Origin: Tannerella sp.
GTDB taxonomy: Bacteria > Bacteroidota > Bacteroidia > Bacteroidales > Tannerellaceae
Direction: 5' to 3'
DNA length: 7,641 nt
Assembly: GCA_031260095.1 (NCBI GenBank)
Contig: JAIRKN010000128.1
Location: 1-7,641, forward strand
In this document: positions 1-6,799 of the stretch, piece by piece
Numbering within the stretch: the first letter of the stretch is position 1
Layout of the letters: each line of letters starts with the position of its first letter
Notes under the pieces: generated by a model
Told to the model about the DNA's origin: nothing
Databases searched by the model: none
Seen by the model: the letters and a program-made list of their open reading frames with translations, nothing else
Translations under genes and position numbers: made by a program

Positions 1-260
1 CGGAGACCTAACTGTTCGGTTTGTTTATCCATTTTAGACAACTCTTCGAGTAGGGAATCGACCTTTCCGTCGTCGACGACCGTAATGATGGCCGAACACA
101 TTGCGGGCCAGGCATGACTACCGTAATGAGGTGCGCCGGTCTTGCTGCCGCGTCCCTGTACCTGCTCGATGCGTGTAAAGCCACGACAGTTAAGGTGCGT
201 CAACAGGTCTATGATACGTTCATGAAACGCCTGATCATACGTTATAAAAATAGCTTTCAT
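1..260 (-). CDS. Small PII-like (GlnB-fold) protein, 3' end cut by the window edge
   Basis: The reading frame starts at ATG 260-258 and runs open off the left edge, giving 86 complete codons. It begins MKAIFITYDQAFHERIIDLL. Residues 34-42 (VQGRGSKTG) followed by IITVVDD (58-64) and a helix LLEEL match, in order and spacing, the E. coli GlnB segments VKGFGRQKG and IEIVVPDD. This indicates the ferredoxin-like PII fold. The intervening loop (about residues 39-56, with HYGSHAWP at 45-52) replaces the PII T-loop and lacks an equivalent of the uridylylated Tyr51. It carries H45 and H49, which could bind metal, but this is speculation. There is no signal peptide, so the protein should be cytoplasmic. 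It starts only 2 bp after the RND pump stop, so translational coupling and a role in pump regulation are plausible. PII-superfamily members, including DUF3240-type proteins, are known beside RND genes. The specific family is not certain. A complete protein of about 95-105 residues is expected. Confidence 0.82.
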   Translation of the reverse strand, partial: MKAIFITYDQAFHERIIDLLTHLNCRGFTRIEQVQGRGSKTGAPHYGSHAWPAMCSAIITVVDDGKVDSLLEELSKMDKQTEQLGL

Positions 261-262
261 AA

Positions 263-3200
263 TTATTTTTTCTTGATGATATATTGTCTGTGTGCATCAA
301 AATACGCCTGCATTTCGCGCTTTTTACGTAAGCTGCGACGCTGCCGCTTAATACCTATCCCTGCAAACGAGCAGAAAACCGTAGGAATCAGGATCAATGT
401 CAATATGGTTGAGATGGTCAGTCCGCCGATAACGGCAACGCCCATCGGACGCCACATCTCGGCGCCCTGTCCCGTACCGGCGGCCATGGGGATCATGCCC
501 AGAATCGTAGTAAGCGTCGTCATCAGCACCGGACGAAGACGGCTCTTTCCGGCAGTAACGACCGCCCGGATCACCCCCTGACCGCGTTCCCGGCATAATA
601 TCGTGTAATCAATAAGCACAATGCCGTTCTTCACTACAATACCAATCAACATGATCGCACCAAGCAAACTCATTACATTCAACGTCGTTCCCGTCATAAA
701 TAACGATAATATAACCCCGCTGAACGCGAACGGTAACGAAAACATAATGATGAAAGGATGGGATAATGATTCGAACTGCGCCGCCATTACAATGAATACC
801 AGTACGACAATCAGCAGTGCAAGCGTCCCCAGATCACTGAACGCATCCATCTGGTCTTCATACGATCCGGCCACCTGAATGTTGATATCGGAAGGAATGT
901 CCATTGTCTTAATGATTTTTTGCCCCTCAGCCACAATATCTCCCAGGGCGGCGCCAGGGCCGATTATCGCCGACACCGTAACGATACGCTGACGGTCTTT
1001 CCGTTCAATCGTCGGAGGCGAAGAGCGTTCCACTACCTTGCCGAGATCCTTTGTCCGCATCGCCTGTCCACGGTTGTTATAGATAAGAATGTTTTCTATG
1101 CTTTCTATACTCTGACGAAACTCCGGCGCATAACGCACCTTTATATCATATTCCTCTCCATCTTCACGATATTGCGAAGCCGTAGCGCCATTAAAACGGT
1201 TACGAAGAAAGGTGCCGGCAGTAGACAGGTTCACTCCGAACATAGATAACTTTTCGCGATCGAAATCTACCTGAAATTCCGGCTGGTAATCGGCACGACT
1301 GATAGATACTTCCGATACGCCTTTCAGTTTTTCCAACTCGCGCTTCATGATCTGCGCCAATTCGTCCGTTTCTGCCATATCATAGCCATAGATCTCAAAG
1401 TCTGCCGAACTTTGACCTCCAAGTCCGCCGCCGCCACCGCCGGATGATACCTGGAATTTCTTAAATTCAGGATAATGGTTTATATCCCGGCGCATTATTT
1501 CGCAGATCTCGTCCTGTGAAATATCGCGGTCGCCCGGATCTGTAAGACTAATATTAAATGATATAATATGCGATCCGTTATCCTGCATGGAAGCAAACGT
1601 ATTATCTTCATCTGCCTGTCCTACCGTATAATTACATACTTTCACATGATAACTTTTATCCGTAAGCCACTTATCCGCCAGTTTTGCGGCTAATTGCTGT
1701 GCATTCTCCTTTCTCGTTCCGATCGGTAACTCAAGCGTTATTCCAATACGCGCATTATCCTGTGACGGGAAAAATTCGGTGCTGACCCCTCTCAGACAGA
1801 ATAAACTCGCCACAAACAATAAGAAACATCCCATAACAACAATGATTCTATGCCGCACCGCCCAGTTCAACATGCGCGAATATCGCGTATCCAACGCATC
1901 CAACGCTCTCTCTATCGGCCGGTAAAAGAACCGGAATGCTTTCGTCTGCTTTTTCTGTAATTTCAGTAACAAAGAACACATCATTGGCGTTAACGTCAGC
2001 GCCGCTAATGTTGAGATAAACATGATGACACACATCATCCATCCCAACTGCTTAAACAACACCCCGGCCATACCGGTAATCATTGTCAGCGGAAAGAATA
2101 CCGCAATCATCGTCAGCGTCGATGCGATGACGGAAATGGCCACCTCGTTTGTTCCGTGAACAGCCGCCTGTTTCGGATCGGATCCGCGCTCTATATGCGT
2201 CGTGACATTTTCAAGTACCACGATCGCGTCGTCTACCACCATACCGATCGCAATGGAAAGGGATGAAAGCGAGATGATATTAATAGAAGCGCCGGTTATC
2301 GCAAGATATATAAACGAAGCGATCAGGGATAGCGGAATGGTTATGGCGATGATCAATGTCGCACGCCAGCGTCCGAGGAAGAGGAACACAACCAGTACGA
2401 CAAATAACAAGGCATAAAGCACCGTTTCCGTTAGACTGCCGATGGTGTTTCTGATGTTATCCGAAGTATCCACAATAATGCCCAGTTTCACATCGCTGGG
2501 CAGTCTTTCCTGAAGACTGGGCAGCATTGCACTTACTTTATCCGCAATCTCCATAGAATTTGCGCCGGATTGTTTCTGTATAATAATCATAGCGCCTTTT
2601 ACTCCGTTATTATACGTTTCCTGAGCGCGTTCCTGGACAGAATCTTTCACTTTAGCTACGTCACGGAGATATACATTCGCTCCGTTATATGTGCTGACAA
2701 CGATATTCTCCAATTGCCGCGCATCGTCAAACTCTCCCGTCACACGCAGGGAATAGGTCTGATTTCCAATATCAAAGTTTCCTCCCGGAATATTTTTATT
2801 TTCGGCTCCGATAATGGAGCTTATACTTTCTATCGTCAGATTATAGGCTTCCAGTTTATTCGGATCACAGTATACGTTTATTTCCCGTTGGGGAGCGCCA
2901 GCAATAGAAACCGCTCCTACGCCGGGAATACGGGCCAAAGGATTCGCTACGCCATCGTCCAGGATTTTATACAACGCCGCCTGGCTTTCTTCTGCCTGCA
3001 CAGACAACAGGAGTATCGGAATCATGTCCGTGCTGAACTTAAAGATGATCGGATCGTTCACGTCGTCCGGTAAGGCCGACTTCACCATGTCTAATTTATC
3101 ACGAACGTCGTTCGTCAATACTTCAATATCATAGCCGAACTCAAATTCGAGTGTAATAAGAGAAAGGTTCTCGGAGGATCTGGACGATATATGTTTCAGG

Positions 3201-3427
3201 TTACTCACCGTATTAAGCGTATTTTCCAACGGACGCGATACATTATTCTCTATATCCGATGCACTGGCGCCGGGATAGGAGGTGAAGATCATAATCATAT
3301 TCGTCTCTATATCCGGAAGCAAATCAATCGGTAACCGGCTTAATGAAAAGAGACCAAATATCACTACTGCTATAAAGCATAGCGAGGTCATAATCGGCTT
3401 TTTTACTGCACCTTCGTATAAACTCAT
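263..3427 (-). CDS. RND-family inner-membrane efflux pump (AcrB/HAE-1 type)
   Basis: Full-length 1054-residue RND transporter, the usual size for AcrB-like pumps. It exports substrates from periplasm and inner membrane through the adaptor and outer-membrane channel using the proton gradient. The N-terminus (MSLYEGAVKKPIMTSL) leads into TM1 at about 13-30. A large periplasmic domain follows (about 31-333), then TM2-TM6 (about 334-488), TM7 (about 527-546), a second periplasmic domain (about 547-862) and TM8-TM12 (about 863-1018). The TM4 motif GMVVDDAIVVLEN (395-407) holds the proton-relay pair D399/D400. TM10 has GIVVKNGIVLID (929-940) with K933, equivalent to AcrB K940. These residues favour HAE-1 over CusA-type metal pumps. 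A glycine run (663-668, continuing GLGGQSS) lies in the second periplasmic domain. The C-terminus is a basic tail of about 30 residues. The start is ATG 3427-3425, 35 bp after the adaptor stop. No frameshift is visible. The substrate cannot be inferred. Confidence 0.97.
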   Translation of the reverse strand: MSLYEGAVKKPIMTSLCFIAVVIFGLFSLSRLPIDLLPDIETNMIMIFTSYPGASASDIENNVSRPLENTLNTVSNLKHISSRSSENLSLITLEFEFGYDIEVLTNDVRDKLDMVKSALPDDVNDPIIFKFSTDMIPILLLSVQAEESQAALYKILDDGVANPLARIPGVGAVSIAGAPQREINVYCDPNKLEAYNLTIESISSIIGAENKNIPGGNFDIGNQTYSLRVTGEFDDARQLENIVVSTYNGANVYLRDVAKVKDSVQERAQETYNNGVKGAMIIIQKQSGANSMEIADKVSAMLPSLQERLPSDVKLGIIVDTSDNIRNTIGSLTETVLYALLFVVLVVFLFLGRWRATLIIAITIPLSLIASFIYLAITGASINIISLSSLSIAIGMVVDDAIVVLENVTTHIERGSDPKQAAVHGTNEVAISVIASTLTMIAVFFPLTMITGMAGVLFKQLGWMMCVIMFISTLAALTLTPMMCSLLLKLQKKQTKAFRFFYRPIERALDALDTRYSRMLNWAVRHRIIVVMGCFLLFVASLFCLRGVSTEFFPSQDNARIGITLELPIGTRKENAQQLAAKLADKWLTDKSYHVKVCNYTVGQADEDNTFASMQDNGSHIISFNISLTDPGDRDISQDEICEIMRRDINHYPEFKKFQVSSGGGGGGLGGQSSADFEIYGYDMAETDELAQIMKRELEKLKGVSEVSISRADYQPEFQVDFDREKLSMFGVNLSTAGTFLRNRFNGATASQYREDGEEYDIKVRYAPEFRQSIESIENILIYNNRGQAMRTKDLGKVVERSSPPTIERKDRQRIVTVSAIIGPGAALGDIVAEGQKIIKTMDIPSDINIQVAGSYEDQMDAFSDLGTLALLIVVLVFIVMAAQFESLSHPFIIMFSLPFAFSGVILSLFMTGTTLNVMSLLGAIMLIGIVVKNGIVLIDYTILCRERGQGVIRAVVTAGKSRLRPVLMTTLTTILGMIPMAAGTGQGAEMWRPMGVAVIGGLTISTILTLILIPTVFCSFAGIGIKRQRRSLRKKREMQAYFDAHRQYIIKKK

Positions 3428-3462
3428 TTTTCTTAAATCTTAATTGTTTACTTTATCAACCG

Positions 3463-4482
3463 TCATTGCTCCACCTCAACTTCTATTCCGTCCAATAAAC
3501 GGGACTGACCGGCTATCACAACCCGGGAATTGTTTTCCACGCCTGAGATCAATTCATATTCATCCCCCATACGACGGCCAAGTTCAACCACTCTACGGTA
3601 TACCCTGCCTTCCGTATAAACAAAGACGTACCGCTCACCCGAACCCGACTGTTTTTCTATTGCAAGGTCAGGCGCTACCACGTGCCGGAGGGTTCCGAAA
3701 TTCAACGTTACGCGCGCAAACATTCCCGGACGAATTTTCATATCCCTGTTGGCAACTCTTACCTCCACCGGAAACGTGCGCGTGGCAGGATTAATGGTAG
3801 GATAAACCAGATTTACCGTTCCTTCAAATTCTTCATCACCGTAAACGTCTACTTTGATCTTCACCGGCTGGCCTTTCTTTACCTGGGTGAAATATATTTC
3901 AGACACGTTTATCATTAATTTTACCGGAATAATCTGTTGCACGGTCAGGACGGGCATTGCTCCGCTATACATATCTCCGTTATCATAATTACGCGCCGTG
4001 ACAATACCCTGAACAGGACTTAACAGAGCCGTATTTTCGAGCATGTTTTTATAGGAGGTTTCCCTAACGTCCATTGCCATTTTTGACGCTTCCCATTCTG
4101 ATTTTGATACGCCTCCCACTTTGTATAATTCGTCCACACGATTAAACTCGGCCCGCTGATTGTCAAGTTGCAATTTGAGCTGCTTTAGATTTGCCGCGTC
4201 CATCTGCACCAGTTTCTGTCCTTTCGCTACACGATCCCCCACTTCAACATAAATATTCTCTATGCGAACAGGCGACGAGGGCGCTATATTATTCGTCACT
4301 TCCGCTTCGACCGTCGCCGTATATTCCTGTGTCTGGTCTACCGGACGATCTGTTACCAGGGCAATCTTTACCCTGGGTTTTTCATTTACGGTAGTGGCTG
4401 TCTCCGTATCTTTCCTGTCTCCCGAACAGGCGCTTAGCAACGATATTGCCATAAGCGCCGCAATCTGTAATTTTCTTTTCAT
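3463..4482 (-). CDS. RND periplasmic adaptor subunit (membrane fusion protein, HlyD/AcrA family), lipoprotein
   Basis: Adaptor that bridges the RND pump and the TolC-type channel. From ATG 4482-4480 it is 339 residues, normal for the family. A GTG at 4485-4483 directly before it would add one residue; ATG is preferred. The basic N-terminus, hydrophobic stretch and lipobox LLSAC (Cys19) indicate a lipid-anchored periplasmic lipoprotein. The order of domains is standard: a biotinyl-lipoyl half (PVRIENIYVEVGDRVAKGQ, about 71-89), a short alpha-helical hairpin (about 97-149), the second lipoyl half (LLSPVQGIVTARNYDNGD, about 153-170), then a beta-barrel (about 186-260) carrying the family-typical stretch NPATRTFPVEVRV and IRPGMFARVTL. 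A membrane-proximal domain runs to the end (LLDGIEVEVEQ). The short hairpin fits adaptors that meet the channel tip to tip. It lies between the channel and pump genes of the same operon. Confidence 0.96.
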   Translation of the reverse strand: MKRKLQIAALMAISLLSACSGDRKDTETATTVNEKPRVKIALVTDRPVDQTQEYTATVEAEVTNNIAPSSPVRIENIYVEVGDRVAKGQKLVQMDAANLKQLKLQLDNQRAEFNRVDELYKVGGVSKSEWEASKMAMDVRETSYKNMLENTALLSPVQGIVTARNYDNGDMYSGAMPVLTVQQIIPVKLMINVSEIYFTQVKKGQPVKIKVDVYGDEEFEGTVNLVYPTINPATRTFPVEVRVANRDMKIRPGMFARVTLNFGTLRHVVAPDLAIEKQSGSGERYVFVYTEGRVYRRVVELGRRMGDEYELISGVENNSRVVIAGQSRLLDGIEVEVEQ

Positions 4483-4500
4483 CACCTCTTATTCTTTTAT

Positions 4501-5898
4501 TTATTTGTTCCCATAGTTATTATCATCACGCCCCAAAACTTTTTCAAGATCGGATTTTGCTACAAGATAATCATAAATGGATTGATTATAGGTAAGCTGC
4601 GCCTGTGTCAGCGCCACTTCGGAATCATTCAACTCCAGTATCGTGCCTTTGCCGACTTCATACCGTTTCCGGGCAATCATCCGCCCCTTTTCCGCCTGGA
4701 ATATACTTTCCCTGTTACTGGCTACCTGCTCGCTGCTTGCACTCATATTATCCAGATAACTGCTCATCTGCATGTATAACATTCGCTCCGTATGGATGCG
4801 TGTTTCGTTTAATTGCTCCATCTGAATTTTCACCTGACGCATTTTCGTGAAATTGCTTCCTTTAAACAGAGGAATGCTCAGATTTAATCCGATATAAGAA
4901 TAAGGATTCCAGTTGAAGTTTCTGAATGGCGAACCGTCGCCGAGTGAAGTATACTGATAACTGTACATAGCGCCCAATACCGGCATAAAGTTTGTTTTCT
5001 GTAAACGAAGGTTTTTCTTCAACAGATCTACATTCAGATCCAATTGTTTCAGATCGCTGTTATTGGTAATATCCAGGCTTCCTGAAGCTATCTGACGCTC
5101 ATACACCTCTACTTCATAATCTTTCAGGTTTCCTTCTATCTCAATTTCCGTATCCTTATCCAATCCCATCAGTACTTTTAGCTGCAATCTGGCAAGATTG
5201 ATCCCGTTGCGCGCCGAAACGACATTCGGCTTAAGACTGCGCACCTGCACATCCGCACGAATCTTATCGTATTCGCTCACGCTTCCCAGTTTATATTTCT
5301 CGTTCACAACATTGAAATTGGCCTCGGCCTGTGCATAACTCTTTTGCAGCACTTCGTAACTGTCCTGCGTTAATAGCACCTGATAATAAGCTTTTGTCAC
5401 CTGATTCACCAGATCTAATTTCGAGGCGCGCGATTTCTCTACGGCAAGCGCTATATCCGCCTCCGTGAGATGGATACTGCGGTATAACGCCGGTGCAAAG
5501 ACGGGAAGGCTGACCGAAAGACCGCCACTATATGAATTGTCCGTACCCATTTTTATGGTGGTAGACTGTCCCTGGAAATCCATCACCATCGTTTGCTTCT
5601 TCAACGTGCGTGAATATGTGCCGACTAACTCCGCCGCCGGCAAAAGTCCGGACAGGGCTTCTTTCTTCGCCGTCTTTTTCAGTTCTATCTCCTGACCCGC
5701 AACGATAATCGTCGGATTATCAGATAAGGCTATATGAATGGCCTGCTCCAGACTGACCCGCACTTTTTCGGGAGCGGCGTTTTGGTCGACAACCGCCTGC
5801 CTGCCGGGTATTTCTTCCGCATTCGCCGGAATAAATATATGGGCGCATACTAAAATACCGGCAAGCCATTTCCTCTTCTTACTCTTTAACATCATCAT
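4501..5898 (-). CDS. TolC-family outer-membrane efflux channel
   Basis: Outer-membrane factor of 465 residues that provides the exit duct of the tripartite pump. The N-terminus has a basic region (KSKKRK), a hydrophobic core and a signal peptidase I site after ANA (about residue 27). There is no lipobox, so it is TolC-like rather than an OprM-type lipoprotein. The internal duplication typical of the family is visible: YKLGSVSEYDKIRADVQV (202-219) in the first half corresponds to YEVGKGTILELNDSEVALTQ (413-432) in the second. Each is preceded by a long helix and an outer-membrane beta segment (about 92-135 and 305-345, the latter GLNLSIPLFKG). Three in-frame ATG codons open the gene; the first (5898-5896) is used here, and the third would shorten it by two residues. 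It starts 28 bp after the TetR gene and ends 18 bp before the preferred adaptor start. Confidence 0.96.
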   Translation of the reverse strand: MMMLKSKKRKWLAGILVCAHIFIPANAEEIPGRQAVVDQNAAPEKVRVSLEQAIHIALSDNPTIIVAGQEIELKKTAKKEALSGLLPAAELVGTYSRTLKKQTMVMDFQGQSTTIKMGTDNSYSGGLSVSLPVFAPALYRSIHLTEADIALAVEKSRASKLDLVNQVTKAYYQVLLTQDSYEVLQKSYAQAEANFNVVNEKYKLGSVSEYDKIRADVQVRSLKPNVVSARNGINLARLQLKVLMGLDKDTEIEIEGNLKDYEVEVYERQIASGSLDITNNSDLKQLDLNVDLLKKNLRLQKTNFMPVLGAMYSYQYTSLGDGSPFRNFNWNPYSYIGLNLSIPLFKGSNFTKMRQVKIQMEQLNETRIHTERMLYMQMSSYLDNMSASSEQVASNRESIFQAEKGRMIARKRYEVGKGTILELNDSEVALTQAQLTYNQSIYDYLVAKSDLEKVLGRDDNNYGNK

Positions 5899-5926
5899 TT
5901 TATTCTATTTTCATAACATTAATATA

Positions 5927-6553
5927 TCATTGCGAACTGTCCCCCGACATATTCCTGTATTTCTTTTTAACAACAAACTTATCCAATATATCACGTCCGG
6001 TATCGGTACATATTCCACGCAAAAAAATAAAGAATAGTGTATTGTGCACCTCCTCGTGCGTATATCTGGCATATACCTCGGAAGTGCCTGCCGACGGCAT
6101 CTGTTTCTGAAAAAATAAAGATATAATGTCATAATTAATGTCCGACATAAATACGTGTTCTTTTTCTCCGCGCTTCAATAATTCGACGACTTTTTCCAGA
6201 AACAGGCGCTTCCCCTCCAATAAAATCTTCAACGCCTCAGGATAACGCATGACGTCTTCAAAAAAATTATCACATAATACAGTTGGTTTTTCGATCATCT
6301 TTTCGTTGAACAACAGTATGATCTCCAGGGCCGTATCCGGCCTTCTCTCCCATACCGAAAAATATTCGATAAAAGGCTTACGTATCTCTTTCAATACTTC
6401 GATGAGTAAGGCTTCCTTATCCTTGAAAAAATCATACAAAGTACGCTTGGACACATTGGCCTTTCGCGCCACATCATCCATACTGACGCGCCTAATTCCG
6501 TTACGGGCAAATAAAGAAACCGCGTTTGTCGTTATATGAGTTTTGAGAGACAT
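5927..6553 (-). CDS. TetR/AcrR-family transcriptional regulator, probable repressor of the efflux operon
   Basis: A 208-residue protein, a typical TetR-family length. Residues 1-50 form the conserved DNA-binding domain: helix 1 (THITTNAVSLFARNGIRRVS, 5-24), then the helix-turn-helix MDDVARKANVSKRTLYDFF (25-43) and the family KDKEALL segment (44-50). The remaining roughly 155 helical residues are the ligand-binding and dimerisation domain, which is too variable to predict an inducer. It is the first gene of the operon, 28 bp before the outer-membrane channel gene. Together with an inverted repeat 43 bp upstream of its start codon, this suggests it represses itself and the pump. The start is ATG 6553-6551 with an AT-rich leader and no clear Shine-Dalgarno site, as is normal in Bacteroidetes. 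The tail is polar and basic (VVKKKYRNMSGDSSQ). Family assignment is firm; the target is inferred from context. Confidence 0.94.
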   Translation of the reverse strand: MSLKTHITTNAVSLFARNGIRRVSMDDVARKANVSKRTLYDFFKDKEALLIEVLKEIRKPFIEYFSVWERRPDTALEIILLFNEKMIEKPTVLCDNFFEDVMRYPEALKILLEGKRLFLEKVVELLKRGEKEHVFMSDINYDIISLFFQKQMPSAGTSEVYARYTHEEVHNTLFFIFLRGICTDTGRDILDKFVVKKKYRNMSGDSSQ

Positions 6554-6573
6554 ATATAAAATTTTTACCTTTA

Positions 6574-6581
6574 CAAATTTA
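6574..6581 (-). promoter_or_regulatory. Alternative -7 element for the efflux operon
   Basis: Read on the minus strand this is TAAATTTG, a full match to the Bacteroidetes -7 consensus TAnnTTTG. No TTTG is present at the expected -33 distance. Transcription would start about 14 nt before the tetR-type ATG. The inverted repeat at 6596-6614 would then cover the -33 area, also a natural repressor position. Confidence 0.3.
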
Positions 6582-6595
6582 AAACCTGACGATCA

Positions 6596-6614
6596 TCTGT
6601 AATATCGTTACAGA
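6596..6614. promoter_or_regulatory. Inverted repeat, candidate TetR-family operator
   Basis: The sequence TCTGTAATATCGTTACAGA consists of two perfect 7-bp arms (TCTGTAA and TTACAGA) around a 5-bp spacer. Size and symmetry suit a TetR-family dimer. It lies 43 bp upstream of the regulator's start codon, directly next to one candidate -7 element and upstream of another, so binding would block either promoter. A weaker relative, TGCAA-N4-TTACA, occurs at 6656-6669. That the adjacent TetR protein binds here is inferred from position only. A hairpin in the leader RNA is an alternative reading, but the arms are short and there is no U-tract. Confidence 0.55.
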
Positions 6615-6622
6615 AACAGCGG

Positions 6623-6651
6623 CAAAGGTATCGCGTATAAAGTAAACCAAA
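6623..6651 (-). promoter_or_regulatory. Candidate Bacteroidetes promoter for the efflux operon
   Basis: On the minus strand, TTTG (6651-6648) and TACCTTTG (6630-6623) match the -33 and -7 elements of the Bacteroidetes sigma factor consensus (TTTG and TAnnTTTG). The 17-bp gap is a little shorter than the usual 19-21 bp. Transcription would begin near 6617, giving a leader of about 64 nt that runs straight into the inverted repeat at 6614-6596. Confidence 0.42.
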
Positions 6652-6769
6652 AAGGTGCAACCTGTTACATAATTAGTCAATATCGAAATAAATACATGTT
6701 TTATATCTGCTTATTTATTAAAAAAATCAAAAAACAATCGGCAATAATAAAACTGAGGCAAAATATACA

Positions 6770-6777
6770 TATATTTG
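6770..6777 (+). promoter_or_regulatory. Candidate -7 element for the araC-type gene
   Basis: TATATTTG is a full match to the Bacteroidetes -7 consensus TAnnTTTG and ends 22 bp before the ATG at 6800. No TTTG or TTG is present at the -33 distance, so the promoter may be weak or need an activator. The short predicted leader is nearly all A/T, as is common upstream of Bacteroidetes start codons. Confidence 0.42.
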
Positions 6778-6799
6778 CGGACACAAAAATATAAAAAAA

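Larger units (their letters stand above)
6554..6799. promoter_or_regulatory. Divergent intergenic regulatory region between the tetR-type and araC-type genes
   Basis: This 246-bp AT-rich stretch separates the minus-strand efflux operon from the plus-strand AraC-family gene, so it must hold promoters for both. It contains two candidate minus-strand -7 elements, one plus-strand -7 element and a 19-bp inverted repeat, all listed separately. No reading frame with a recognisable product and no RNA gene was seen in it. The segment 6670-6760 is very A/T-rich and has only a weak inverted repeat (AATAAATA 6687-6694 with TATTTATT 6712-6719) that may be chance. Confidence 0.75.

Noticed and set aside
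114..581. Plus-strand 155-codon open frame
   Set aside because: It lies antisense to the PII-like gene and the pump C-terminus, shows no family features, and mirrors the codon structure of the real genes.
2570..3073. Plus-strand 167-codon open frame inside the pump gene
   Set aside because: It is antisense to a well-conserved RND periplasmic domain and has no recognisable domain or start context.
3444..3794. Plus-strand 116-codon open frame antisense to the adaptor gene
   Set aside because: The protein is Pro/Arg-rich with no domain, as expected of an antisense shadow of a conserved gene.
263..5898. Heavy-metal (CusCBA/CzcCBA) efflux system
   Set aside because: The pump has the TM4 Asp-Asp pair and TM10 Lys of AcrB-type pumps, and the adaptor has no His-rich or metal-binding extension. 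The PII-like neighbour alone is not enough to argue for metal export.
5974..5981. Minus-strand TAAGTTTG resembling a -7 element inside the end of the tetR-type gene
   Set aside because: No -33 partner lies at the right distance and the bases are explained by coding sequence, so an internal promoter for the channel gene is not supported.
6687..6719. Inverted repeat AATAAATA / TATTTATT with a 17-bp loop
   Set aside because: The arms are pure A/T in a very A/T-rich segment, so chance is likely. It is not followed by a terminator-like tract in a useful position.
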